Shown here in pieces: positions 7,508 to 16,023 of a stretch of 64,000 bases of DNA; position 1 is the stretch's first letter, and every line of letters starts with the position of its first letter. Made by a program: the position numbers and the translations under genes. Below the pieces are notes generated by a model. The model saw only the letters and a list, made by a program, of their open reading frames with translations. It was not told the origin of the DNA and searched no databases. Origin of the DNA: Mesorhizobium sp. NFR06 (GTDB taxonomy: Bacteria; Pseudomonadota; Alphaproteobacteria; Rhizobiales; Rhizobiaceae); the NCBI RefSeq assembly GCF_900115245.1, contig NZ_FOVT01000012.1, positions 1 through 64,000 on the forward strand, read 5' to 3'.

Positions 7508-10500
7508 ATGACCAGCTTCAACCTTTCCGAATGGGCGCTGCGCCACCGCAGCTTCATCGTCTACCTGATGATCGCCGCGGCCCTTGCCGGCCTCTACGCC
7601 TATCGCGGCCTTGGCCGCGAGGAGGACCCGCCCTTCACCATCAAGACCATGGTGGTGAAGACGATGTGGCCGGGCGCCAGCACCAGCGACACGGTGGAGC
7701 AGATCACCGACCGCATCGAAAAGAAACTCGAGGAGTTGCCAGACCTCGACTACGTCAAGAGCTACACCAAGCCCGGTGAGTCCGTCGTCTTCGTCAACCT
7801 CAAGGACACGGTCGCCGGCGACCAGGTGCAGCCGCTCTGGTACCAGGTGCGCAAGAAGCTCGACGACATCAAGCCGACGCTGCCGTCAGGCGTGCAAGGA
7901 CCGTTCTACAATGACGAGTTCGGCGACACCTATTCGCTGATCTACGCGCTCACCTCCGACAGCCTCAGCCATCGCGAGCTGAAGGACCTGGCCAGCAGCC
8001 TGCGCGCCGGGCTGCTCACCGTGAAGGACGTCGCCAAGGTCGACCTGGTCGGCCAGCAGGACGAGAAGATCTATCTCGAATTCTCGACGCAGAAGGTGGC
8101 CGCGCTCGGTCTCGACGTCGGCACGCTGTCGCAGGCGCTGCAGGCGCAGAACGCGCTGACGCCGAGCGGCACGGTCGACGCCGGACCCGAGCGCATCGCC
8201 ATCCGCGTCTCCGGCAGCTTCACCTCCGAGGAGAGCCTGAAGGCGATCAACTTCTACGCCAACGGTCATTACTTCCGGCTGGGTGACGTCGCCGAGGTCA
8301 AGCGCGCCTATTCCGATCCGCCGCAGCCGATGTTCCGCTTCAACGGCAAGCCTGCCGTCGGCATCGCGATTTCGATGACAGCGGGCGGCGACGCGCTGGC
8401 GCTGGGCGAGAACGTCAAGGAAAAGATGCACGAGATGGAGGCCGAGCTGCCGCTCGGCGCCGAACTCGGCCTGGTCGCCGACCAGTCGCATGTGGTGGAA
8501 GAATCCGTCGGCGAGTTCACCAAGAGCCTCGGCGAGGCGATCGCCATCGTGCTCGCCGTGTCGCTGCTGGCGCTCGGCTGGCGCGCGGGCGTCGTGGTGG
8601 CCGTCGCCATCCCGCTGGTGCTGGCGATCACCTTCGTCACCATGGAGTATTTCGGCATCTCGCTGCAGCGCATCTCGCTCGGCGCGCTGATCATCGCGCT
8701 CGGCCTTCTGGTCGACGATGCGATGATCGCGGTCGAGATGATGATCTCGCGCATGGAGGAAGGCTTCGACAAGATCTCGGCCGCCACCTATGCCTACACG
8801 TCTACCGCCTTCCCGATGCTCACCGGCACGGTGGTGACGATCGCCGGCTTCGTGCCGGTGGGCTTCGCCAAGAGCGGCGCCGGCGAATACTGCTTCTCCC
8901 TGTTCGCGGTCGTGGCGATCGCGCTGGTCGTGTCCTGGGTGGTGGCGGTGCTGTTCACGCCGCTGACCGGTGTCTTCCTGCTGCCGGACCGCATCAAGGG
9001 CCATGGCAGCCACCAGCCATCGCGGATCGCGCGTGGCTTCCAGGTGCTACTCGAGGCGGCGATGCGGGCGAAGTGGCTGGTGCTGTCGGCGACCGCCGGG
9101 CTGTTCGCGCTCTCCGTGGTGGCCATGGGCTTTGTCGGCCAGGAGTTCTTCCCGAAGTCCGACCGGCCCGAGGTCATGGTCGATCTCACTTTGCCGCGCA
9201 CCGCCTCGATCAAGTCGACCGATGCCGTAGTGGAGCGCGTCGAGAAGCTGCTGGCGGCCGATCCCGACATCGACCACTGGAGCTTCTATGTCGGCCAGGG
9301 CGCGGTGCGCTTCTACCTGCCGCTCGACGCGCAGCTCGCCAACGACTTCTTCGCTCAGGCGGTGGTTGTCACCAAGGGTCACGCCGTGCGCCAGGCGGTC
9401 ATCGACCGGCTGGAAAAGCAACTGTCGACCGGCTTCGACGATGTCATGGCCCGCGTCACGCCGCTGGAGCTCGGCCCGCCCGTCGGCTGGCCGCTTAAGT
9501 TCCGCGTCAGCGGTCCCGACCCGGACAAGACGCGCAGCCTGGCGCAGCAGTTCGCGCAGGTGCTGGGCAGCGACGCCTCGGTGCGCAACATCAACTACGA
9601 CTGGAACGAACCGGCCAAGGTGATCAAGGTCGAAGTCGACCAGGACCGGGCGCGCGCGCTGGGCATCTCCTCGCAGCAGCTTTCGGAGACGATCAACGCG
9701 ATCCTGTCCGGCTCGAAGATCACGCAGATGCGCGACGACACCTATCTCGTCGACATCGTCGCCCGTGCCGTGGACTCGGAACGCGCCAGCATCGACACGC
9801 TGCGCGGCCTGACGATCAGTGCCTCCGGCGGCCGGCGTGTGCCGCTCGAACAGGTGGCGAAGCTCTCCTATCAGACCGAGCCGCCGCTGATCTGGCGCCG
9901 GGGCCGGCTGCCGACTGTGACGGTGCAGGCCGACGTGGCCCCTGGTGAGAACGCCACCACCGTATCGAAGCGGCTGGAGAGCGCCATCGCCGCCTTCAAG
10001 GCCGAGCTGCCGGCGCGCTACAGCGTCGAACAGGGCGGCGTGATCGAGGACAGCGCCAAGGCGCAGGCCAGCATCTTCGTGGTCTTCCCGCTGATGCTGT
10101 TCATCATGGCTACGGTGCTGATGATCCAGCTGATGAGCTTCCAGCGTCTGGTGCTGGTGCTGCTTACCGCTCCGCTCGCGATCATCGGCGTCGCCGGCGC
10201 GCTGCTTCTCTCAGGCGCACCGATGGGCTTCGTCGCCATCCTCGGCGTGATGTCACTGATCGGCATGGTGATCCGCAACTCGGTCATCCTGATCGCGCAG
10301 ATCGACCAGCACATCGCCGCCGGCGAAGAGCCGTGGGCCGCGGTGATCAGCGCCACCACGCATCGGCTCAGGCCGATCCTGCTCACGGCGGCGGCAGCCA
10401 TCCTCGGCATGATCCCGATCGCGCCGACCGTGTTCTGGGGGCCCATGGCCTATGCGGTGATGGGCGGACTGATGGTGGCGACCGTGCTGACGCTGGTCTT

Positions 10501-10609
10501 CCTGCCGACGCTCTACGTCGCCTGGTTCGGCATCAAGGCGCCGGCTGAGGCCGCCTTAGCGGCCGAACCGATCACGGCCACGGCCGAGCCCCAGCCGCTG
10601 GTTGCCTGA
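7508..10609 (+). CDS. RND-family efflux permease (AcrB/MexB-type superfamily)
   Basis: A 1033-aa inner-membrane proton-driven pump with two repeats of six helices and two large periplasmic loops. The first helix is near residues 16-34 (HRSFIVYLMIAAALAGLYAYRG region). The helix-4 proton-relay acids are in GLLVDDAMIAVEMM (about residue 400). The C-terminal repeat ends with FWGPMAYAVMGGLM. The frame is open 22 codons further upstream, but GAGAGGG before the ATG at 7508 and the usual N-terminus (NLSEWALRHRSF) fix this start. It follows the monooxygenase by 116 nt on the same strand and completes the adaptor-enzyme-pump set. The length matches the family. Confidence 0.93.
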   Translation: MTSFNLSEWALRHRSFIVYLMIAAALAGLYAYRGLGREEDPPFTIKTMVVKTMWPGASTSDTVEQITDRIEKKLEELPDLDYVKSYTKPGESVVFVNLKDTVAGDQVQPLWYQVRKKLDDIKPTLPSGVQGPFYNDEFGDTYSLIYALTSDSLSHRELKDLASSLRAGLLTVKDVAKVDLVGQQDEKIYLEFSTQKVAALGLDVGTLSQALQAQNALTPSGTVDAGPERIAIRVSGSFTSEESLKAINFYANGHYFRLGDVAEVKRAYSDPPQPMFRFNGKPAVGIAISMTAGGDALALGENVKEKMHEMEAELPLGAELGLVADQSHVVEESVGEFTKSLGEAIAIVLAVSLLALGWRAGVVVAVAIPLVLAITFVTMEYFGISLQRISLGALIIALGLLVDDAMIAVEMMISRMEEGFDKISAATYAYTSTAFPMLTGTVVTIAGFVPVGFAKSGAGEYCFSLFAVVAIALVVSWVVAVLFTPLTGVFLLPDRIKGHGSHQPSRIARGFQVLLEAAMRAKWLVLSATAGLFALSVVAMGFVGQEFFPKSDRPEVMVDLTLPRTASIKSTDAVVERVEKLLAADPDIDHWSFYVGQGAVRFYLPLDAQLANDFFAQAVVVTKGHAVRQAVIDRLEKQLSTGFDDVMARVTPLELGPPVGWPLKFRVSGPDPDKTRSLAQQFAQVLGSDASVRNINYDWNEPAKVIKVEVDQDRARALGISSQQLSETINAILSGSKITQMRDDTYLVDIVARAVDSERASIDTLRGLTISASGGRRVPLEQVAKLSYQTEPPLIWRRGRLPTVTVQADVAPGENATTVSKRLESAIAAFKAELPARYSVEQGGVIEDSAKAQASIFVVFPLMLFIMATVLMIQLMSFQRLVLVLLTAPLAIIGVAGALLLSGAPMGFVAILGVMSLIGMVIRNSVILIAQIDQHIAAGEEPWAAVISATTHRLRPILLTAAAAILGMIPIAPTVFWGPMAYAVMGGLMVATVLTLVFLPTLYVAWFGIKAPAEAALAAEPITATAEPQPLVA

Positions 10610-10614
10610 TCGAA

Positions 10615-10639
10615 GCCACGGCGGAAACGCCGCCGTGGC
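10615..10639 (+). terminator. Hairpin after the RND permease gene
   Basis: A perfect 10-bp stem (GCCACGGCGG / CCGCCGTGGC) with a 5-nt loop starts 6 nt after the pump stop codon. The following AGTTCTTC is only weakly T-rich, so termination efficiency is uncertain. Bases 10640-10780 have nothing recognisable. Confidence 0.5.
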
Positions 10640-10795
10640 AGTTCTTCATCGCCGCCGACGTGCTTGTCGTCGGCTACGTCACAACCGCGGCGCACTGGCT
10701 GTTCGTGGTTGCTCACCTGGCGGCGCTGACGGGCTCGACACGGCTTGCCGCTACATCCTCCCACTAGACTTCAACCAACATCAGGAGAAACGAAA

Positions 10796-11128
10796 ATGCC
10801 TCTGAAATCCGTGAAGAAATTTTGTTCGGCCGCGGCGCTGCTCGCGCTCGCTCTCACCGCCGTCGAAATCGTCGGCAGCGCCGTCCCGGCCCTGTCGCTG
10901 GTCGGCTCTGCCGAGGCCCGCATCGGCGCGCCCTGGACGCCGCGCAGCGCCGCCGGCGTTGCCCGCCGCACGACGACATGGCGTGTGCTGAGGCACACCA
11001 CCGCCTGGGTCGCCACGCTGCCTGCCGGTTGCGTCCGCACCAAGGTCAACGGCTTCGACGTCTGGCGCTGCGGCGGCACCTACTACCGGGCCTATCAGGG
11101 CCGCTACATCGTGGTCGTCGTCGATTGA
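10796..11128 (+). CDS. Small secreted protein of unknown function
   Basis: This 110-aa protein has a lysine-containing N-terminus, a hydrophobic stretch (residues 12-36) and a likely signal-peptidase site after SAEA, so it should be exported. The mature part ends in GCVRTKVNGFDVWRCGGTYYRAYQGRYIVVVVD. The Cys-Gly and Tyr-Tyr-Arg pattern is common in short rhizobial periplasmic or surface proteins of unknown role. AGGAGA 5 nt before the ATG decides the start; the frame is open further upstream. It is convergent with the next gene and overlaps its 3' end by 25 nt. A strong hairpin lies 16 nt after the stop codon. I cannot assign a function. Confidence 0.75.
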   Translation: MPLKSVKKFCSAAALLALALTAVEIVGSAVPALSLVGSAEARIGAPWTPRSAAGVARRTTTWRVLRHTTAWVATLPAGCVRTKVNGFDVWRCGGTYYRAYQGRYIVVVVD

Positions 11129-12639
11129 CCAGGCTCAGGGTCAATCTCGCCGAGGGCAAGTCTGACGCCCTCGGCGAGATGCTCGGCATCGGCCCGGTTC
11201 TCGAACGGCACGCCGCGCAGCGCATAGTCGAGCGGCGAGAAAGCATCGCCCTCCTCGACGAGGGCGACCTGCCGCCGCGCCTTCTCCATATCGCCCATCT
11301 GGGCATAGCAGGCCGCGAGCCGAGTCCTAATCCAAGGTGCCGGGCGCGTCGCCAGTTCCAGCGCATCCGCCGCCTGCCGGTATTCCCCCATCATGTAGAG
11401 CGCCAGCGCGCGGTCGAACTGGTACCAGTGCGGGTGCAACGGATCGATGCGGATGCCGCGCGCCAGCCAGGTCAGCGCCTCCAGCGGCCGGCCGCGCATG
11501 GTCAGCAGCATGCCCATCTGCTCGATGCTGTCGGCATCGTAAGGGTTGAGCTGGAGGGCGATGCGCATGTGATGCTCAGCCGCCTCGTGGTCGCGCATAT
11601 ACAGGCGGATCAGCGACTGCACGCGATGGCCGGTCGGCTGGTCGGGCGACAGGGCCAGGCCCTTGTCGGCGAGGTCGCGCGCATTTTCCAGCACGGCGTC
11701 GCTGGCGCGTCCGAACTCCCCGTCCAGCGAGCGCGCGAGGGCGAGATAGGTATAAGCCAGCCCATAGTTCGGATCCTTGGCGATGGCTGCCTCGAACAAC
11801 GCCTCGGCGCCGCGCTGGTCGGTCTGGGCGGGATCGCGCAGCATCGCAAAGCCGCGCAGCAGAAGCTCGTAGGCGGCAAGGCTGGTCACCGGCTTGCGCG
11901 AAGCCTGCTCCAACCCGGCGTTGGTGACCCGCGTGACCAGCCGGCTGACGATCTGCTCGACGATCTCGCGCTCGATCACGAAGAGGCCCGCACCTTGTGA
12001 CTGGTAGCGATCGCCCCAGAGCTGGCTGGCGCTCGCAATGTCGACGAGGCTGACGGCCACAACGACATGCTCGCCCTGGCGGCGCAGCGAGCCCTCGACG
12101 AGATAATCGGCGCCGATGCGGGCGCGTATCTGGGGCCACTCGGCGCGACCGAAGGAGGCGAAGGAGAAGCTCGAATTGCGCGCCAGCACGGTCACCGTGC
12201 CGAAACGCGCCACGCCGTTGATGATGTCCTCGGCGAAGCCGTCGACCATCGCCTCGTCGGTGGGATCGCCGCTGTCGTTGCGAAACCGCACCACGGCCAC
12301 GATCGGCTGCGCGCCGATCTCGGGAGCGGCTTCCGCCCCGGCGGCCAGCATGTAGCCCCGCTTGGATACGGTGCGCACCATGTCCTCGCCCAGCACCTTG
12401 CGGATTTCGCGGACCGACTGGGTGAGCGAATCCTCGGTGACGTAGACGCCCGGCCAGACGACATCCATCAGTTCCGATTTCGGCACGACACGGCCCATGT
12501 TGCGGGCGAGATGCGAAAGCAGCGCATAGGCTTTCGGACGCAGGAACAGCGGCTCGTTGATGCCACGCAGAGTTCCCTTGGCAAGATCGAGCGTGAACCC
12601 GCCAAACCGGAAGACCTGATCGGCCGTCGCCGTCGTCAT
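11104..12639 (-). CDS. Winged-helix (OmpR/CadC-type) regulator with TolB-like linker and TPR domain
   Basis: A 511-aa protein. An OmpR/PhoB-type DNA-binding domain (residues about 9-103, ending VSKRGYMLAA) is followed by a TolB-N-like segment (VAVVRFRNDSGDPTDEAM, GFAEDIINGVARFG; about 118-240). A C-terminal array of tetratricopeptide repeats (about 280-480) completes it. This layout is frequent in rhizobia in place of the cyclase domain in related TPR adenylate cyclases; no cyclase motif is present here. There is no membrane helix, so it should act in the cytoplasm, probably by binding protein or peptide partners through the TPRs. Its target is unknown. The 3' end overlaps the convergent small secreted protein gene. 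Confidence 0.85.
   Translation of the reverse strand: MTTATADQVFRFGGFTLDLAKGTLRGINEPLFLRPKAYALLSHLARNMGRVVPKSELMDVVWPGVYVTEDSLTQSVREIRKVLGEDMVRTVSKRGYMLAAGAEAAPEIGAQPIVAVVRFRNDSGDPTDEAMVDGFAEDIINGVARFGTVTVLARNSSFSFASFGRAEWPQIRARIGADYLVEGSLRRQGEHVVVAVSLVDIASASQLWGDRYQSQGAGLFVIEREIVEQIVSRLVTRVTNAGLEQASRKPVTSLAAYELLLRGFAMLRDPAQTDQRGAEALFEAAIAKDPNYGLAYTYLALARSLDGEFGRASDAVLENARDLADKGLALSPDQPTGHRVQSLIRLYMRDHEAAEHHMRIALQLNPYDADSIEQMGMLLTMRGRPLEALTWLARGIRIDPLHPHWYQFDRALALYMMGEYRQAADALELATRPAPWIRTRLAACYAQMGDMEKARRQVALVEEGDAFSPLDYALRGVPFENRADAEHLAEGVRLALGEIDPEPGQSTTTTM
11144..11180 (+). terminator. 14-bp hairpin embedded in the 3' coding end of the opposite gene
   Basis: ATCTCGCCGAGGGC (11144-11157) and its exact complement (11167-11180) form a 14-bp stem with a 9-nt loop, 16 nt past the stop of the small secreted protein gene. 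It also codes for part of the C-terminus of the minus-strand regulator. No T-tract follows on the plus strand. Confidence 0.45.
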
Positions 12640-12789
12640 CGGGACACCCCTTCCCGCCTACCGCGCATAGTGCCAAGCCGATCCCACTCGACCCGGCCCG
12701 CACGTCGCCATTATTGCCCAGTGCGCAATTTCGATCAAACTGGTTGCCGATGCGGCGGCTAGTGTAGCCCCGCCAAATTGCGAGTAACC

Positions 12790-13623
12790 ATGAATCCGAC
12801 CGAGAAAGCGCTGTGGTTTGTCGAAAGCCACCTGCCGGATACGATTTCGCTCGACGATGTCGCGGCAAGCAGCGGCGTGTCGCGCTTCCATGTGACGCGC
12901 GCCTTCGGCGCCGCCACCGGACGGTCGGTCATGGGCTATATGCGGGCGCGCCGCTTGAGCGAAGCGGCGCGAAAGCTTGCCGGCGGGGCGCGCGACATTC
13001 TGTCGGTCGCGCTCGATGCCGGCTACGGCTCGCATGAGGCGTTCACGCGGGCCTTTCGCGAGCAGTTCGGCACCACGCCGGAGCTGGTGCGCGCAAAAGG
13101 CTCGACCGACAACCTCGACCTCGTGGAGCCCATCCTGATGGACAGTTCGCTTCTCACCACACTGGAGCCGCCGCGCTTCGAGACCAGCCGACCCTTCCTC
13201 ATCGCCGGGCTTGGCGAGCGCTACAGCTGCGAAACCAGCGCCGGCATCCCCATGCAGTGGCAGCGCTTCGCTCCCTATATCAGCAACATCCCGGGCGAGG
13301 TGCCCGGCGTCTTCTATGGCGTCTGCCTCAACAGCGACGATGCCGGCAATTTCGACTATGTCGCCGGCGTCGAGGTGACGGATTTCTCCGACCTGCCCAA
13401 AGACTTTTACCGCGTGCGGGTGCCGGCGCAGAAATATGCGGTGTTCTCGCATCGCGAGCACATCTCGACCATCCGCCGGACCGTCAACACGATCTGGAAC
13501 AGCTGGCTGCCGGCCTCCGGCCACGAGATCGCCGATGCCCCTGAGTTCGAACGTTATGGGCCTGAATTCGATGCGCGCACCGGCAATGGCGGGCTGGAGA
13601 TCTGGGCGCCGATCAAAGGCTGA
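12790..13623 (+). CDS. AraC-family regulator with GyrI-like effector-binding domain
   Basis: This 277-aa protein has an N-terminal AraC/XylS helix-turn-helix pair (about residues 8-105), including the family-typical ILSVALDAGYGSHEAFTRAFREQFGTTP. A GyrI-like/BacR small-molecule domain (about 130-277) follows, containing YRVRVPAQKYAVFSHREHIS and ending GGLEIWAPIKG. The same layout as Rob or BmrR-like sensors suggests control of drug or stress genes. A TTG four codons upstream is possible, but the ATG at 12790 fits the usual start of the HTH domain. There is no strong Shine-Dalgarno sequence. It is divergent from the TPR regulator; the 150-bp gap probably holds both promoters. Confidence 0.82.
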   Translation: MNPTEKALWFVESHLPDTISLDDVAASSGVSRFHVTRAFGAATGRSVMGYMRARRLSEAARKLAGGARDILSVALDAGYGSHEAFTRAFREQFGTTPELVRAKGSTDNLDLVEPILMDSSLLTTLEPPRFETSRPFLIAGLGERYSCETSAGIPMQWQRFAPYISNIPGEVPGVFYGVCLNSDDAGNFDYVAGVEVTDFSDLPKDFYRVRVPAQKYAVFSHREHISTIRRTVNTIWNSWLPASGHEIADAPEFERYGPEFDARTGNGGLEIWAPIKG

Positions 13624-13629
13624 TCGGCA

Positions 13630-14565
13630 CTACAATTCCAAATTCCAGGTCTGGCCGACCAGATCCTTGCCGAAGGAGTGATGGCCCTCTTCCTCGACCA
13701 GCTTGAAGCCGGCCGCCTGATAGATTCGGCGGGCCGAGCTCAATATGTCGTTGGTCCAGAGCGTCAGCGTCTTGTAGCCCTTGGCGCGCGCGAAGCCGAT
13801 GCACTCGTCGACCAGCCGCCTGCCAATGCCGAGGCCACGCGCCGACGGCTCGACGTAGAGCAGCCTGAGCTTCGCCACCTTGGGCGACTTGCGCACGACG
13901 AAGACCGAGCCGACCACCTCGCCTCCGCGTTCGGCGACCCAGCTGCGTTCCCATTGCGGCACGAAATTCTTGACGAACTCGCCGAGGATTTCGGCAACCA
14001 GCGCCTCGTAGGTCCCGTCCCAGCCATAGTCCTGCGCGTAAATGAGGCCCTGGCGATGCGTGATCCAGCCGATGTCGCCGACCTGCAGCGGCCGCAGGAT
14101 GTAGGGAACCTTGGGTTCGGCTCTGTCGCCGAGCAGGTCCTGCACCGTGCGCATCGCCTTGACCAGCCGCTCCTGGTCGGCTGGGGCCAGACGATCGAGC
14201 AGCGCGCGCACCTGATCGTGCGAATCCTGGTTGAGCGGCGCGAAGGCTTGCCTGCCCGCCGGCGTCAGCGCGATCGAGGCGCGGCGCGCATCCGCCTCGG
14301 TAGCTTCGCGCTCGACCAGGCCGCGCTCCTCGAATTTCTTCAGCAGCCGGCTGACATAGCCGGGATCGAGGCCGAGGTCGCGCACCAGGTCGCTGGCGAC
14401 GAGCCCGTCGCGATGGGCAAGCTCATAAAGTACCCGCGCTTCGGTCAGCGAGAACGGGCTTTTCAGCAGGCCTTCGTCGAGCAGGCCGATCTGGCGGGTA
14501 TAGAAACGATTGAAGGCGCGCACGGCATCGATACGCTCCTTGCCGGGATGATCGTGGATCGTCAT
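13630..14565 (-). CDS. MarR-family regulator fused to GNAT N-acetyltransferase
   Basis: A 311-aa two-domain protein. Residues about 10-145 form a MarR winged helix (SDLVRDLGLDPGYVSRLLKKFEERGLVER). Residues about 160-311 form a GNAT acyltransferase with acetyl-CoA motif A (VEPSARGLGIGRRLVDECIGFA). Such fusions are known in many bacteria and may sense or modify a small molecule directly; the substrate is unknown. A perfect 13-bp palindrome lies 38 bp before the start and probably mediates autorepression. It converges with the AraC-GyrI gene, with 6 bp between the stop codons. Confidence 0.9.
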   Translation of the reverse strand: MTIHDHPGKERIDAVRAFNRFYTRQIGLLDEGLLKSPFSLTEARVLYELAHRDGLVASDLVRDLGLDPGYVSRLLKKFEERGLVEREATEADARRASIALTPAGRQAFAPLNQDSHDQVRALLDRLAPADQERLVKAMRTVQDLLGDRAEPKVPYILRPLQVGDIGWITHRQGLIYAQDYGWDGTYEALVAEILGEFVKNFVPQWERSWVAERGGEVVGSVFVVRKSPKVAKLRLLYVEPSARGLGIGRRLVDECIGFARAKGYKTLTLWTNDILSSARRIYQAAGFKLVEEEGHHSFGKDLVGQTWNLEL

Positions 14566-14603
14566 GGCGGTTTCTCCTGTGCTGGACAGGATCGATCATT
14601 TAG

Positions 14604-14616
14604 TTGACTGAGTCAA
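14604..14616. promoter_or_regulatory. Candidate MarR operator TTGACT-G-AGTCAA
   Basis: A perfect 6+1+6 palindrome sits 38 bp upstream of the MarR-GNAT start, inside AT-rich DNA (TTTAGTTGACTGAGTCAATAAA). Its size and position fit a MarR box covering the promoter of that gene. Confidence 0.6.
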
Positions 14617-14634
14617 TAAAATGGCTGTCACAGC

Positions 14635-14850
14635 TTCGTCATTCCAGGGCGGAGCAAGGAGCGGAGCGACGCGCGCAGACCCTGGAATCCATGCCATGAC
14701 CTACGAGCGCTGCAACGATGCAGAGCCTTGGCACCGAAACGCCGGCACAGGATTCCTTCCTCTGCACCGCATCATTCTACGACGAACGTAACGGCATGGA
14801 TTCTAGGGTCTGCGCTCCGCTTCGCGTCGCTCCGCCCTAGAATGACGACT
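14635..14850. repeat. Large imperfect palindrome made of two inverted repeat copies
   Basis: The left arm (14635-14697, GTCATTCCAGGGCGGAGC through CCTGGAATCCATGCC) is matched by an inverted right arm (14791-14850) with a few differences. The inner 90 bp also pairs partly (GATGCAGAG with CTCTGCACCGCATC). Elements with this GTCATTCCAGGG...CCCTGGAATCCATG layout are common dispersed repeats in Rhizobiales. A related single copy lies at 57058-57115. No ORF is encoded, so this accounts for most of the 14566-14886 gap. Confidence 0.75.
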
Positions 14851-14886
14851 TTGCGGAGGCCTGCGCCAATCGCGACCGCAGTCGCC

Positions 14887-16023
14887 CTATCCCATCGGCA
14901 GCACCGGCCAGAACTCTACGATCCGCCCATCCGAAAAAACGGCAATCGCCCCGAAATGCTGCAGCACGGCCTCGCTCTGCGTCGGCCGCAGGAACGCGTA
15001 GTCGCCCGGCTTCACGTCCGCCCCGGCCGGCAAACCCATGAATTGTTGGTTGGACGACAGCCCGATCAGGCTGTTCGGTTTCATGCCCTCCGGAAACGCC
15101 GGCGCGGCCATCCACTTGCCGCCATAGAGATAGCAGCCCTTGCGCGGAAAAATGCCGAGCGCCTGCAACGTGCGGGAGACCGCCGGCGGACCTGGCAGCA
15201 CCGGATCGAGCGCCTTCAGGATCGGCGTCGCGATGAAAGCCGCCGGCTGGAAGCCGCCGAGCCCGGGTGTGTCGAAGTCGCCCGGCAGCACGAAGGCCGA
15301 GCCGATCGACACTTCGTTGGCGATGCCCGAGCCATGCAGCAGCGCCGTCTTCGAGCCGCCGATGTTGAGGATGCGGCGCCGGTCTTGGTCGAGAACGGCG
15401 ACGAACTCAGCGGCTGTAGCAGAGGCCTGCTTCAGCGCCTTGGCAGCGCCGCCGAACAAACCAGGGATTTCCGGCGCATGCGCCTCATAAGCCATGATGC
15501 CTTCGCAATGCAGGCGCTCGGGTATCGTCAGCGCCTCGATCTCGGCGGGATGGCGAAAGCCGCCGCGATGCAGGCCGACATCGACCTCGAAGGCAAAACG
15601 CAATTCGGTGCCGAGCGCGGCAGCGAGCGCGCCGTATTCGGCCAGCCGCTCCGGCGTGTCGATCAGCCAGCAGACGCGCGACCACCGGCCGGCGCCGCCC
15701 CTGGTCAGCGCTGCCTTGGCGGCGCCGACCGGCATCGGCTTGCCGTAGAGCAGGTCGCCGTCGGGAAAAGCGTCAAGCACGGCCTGCGTCACCGGCGGGT
15801 GGAAGGTCATGAAGCGGTTGGCGCCAAGCACCCTGGCGATATGCGAAAGCAGCGGCATGCAAGGCAACGACTTGTCGACCAGCCGCACCGCAAGGCCTGG
15901 CGCCAGCCTCTCCTTGACCAGCGCGATGTTGCCGTCTAGCCGGTCGCGGTCGAGCACCAGGCAAGGCCGAAAAATGTCGGCGGCCCTCAATGCGTCGGAC
16001 AGAGCGGCGAAATAGGCGCTCAT
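14887..16023 (-). CDS. PLP-dependent alanine racemase/D-serine dehydratase-like (DSD1-type) protein
   Basis: A 378-aa fold-type III PLP enzyme, often annotated as amino acid deaminase/aldolase. The N-terminal alanine-racemase barrel carries the probable PLP lysine in VRLVDKSLPCMPLL (K51). The C-terminal metal-binding domain typical of D-threonine aldolase/D-serine dehydratase ends with GDYAFLRPTQSEAVLQHFG. The frame is open far upstream, but the ATG at 16023 overlaps the stop of the preceding oxidase gene by 4 nt (ATGA), which sets the start. It is third in an operon with an MFS transporter and a lactone oxidase. The substrate (a D-amino acid or hydroxy-amino acid) is not known. Confidence 0.82.
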   Translation of the reverse strand: MSAYFAALSDALRAADIFRPCLVLDRDRLDGNIALVKERLAPGLAVRLVDKSLPCMPLLSHIARVLGANRFMTFHPPVTQAVLDAFPDGDLLYGKPMPVGAAKAALTRGGAGRWSRVCWLIDTPERLAEYGALAAALGTELRFAFEVDVGLHRGGFRHPAEIEALTIPERLHCEGIMAYEAHAPEIPGLFGGAAKALKQASATAAEFVAVLDQDRRRILNIGGSKTALLHGSGIANEVSIGSAFVLPGDFDTPGLGGFQPAAFIATPILKALDPVLPGPPAVSRTLQALGIFPRKGCYLYGGKWMAAPAFPEGMKPNSLIGLSSNQQFMGLPAGADVKPGDYAFLRPTQSEAVLQHFGAIAVFSDGRIVEFWPVLPMG

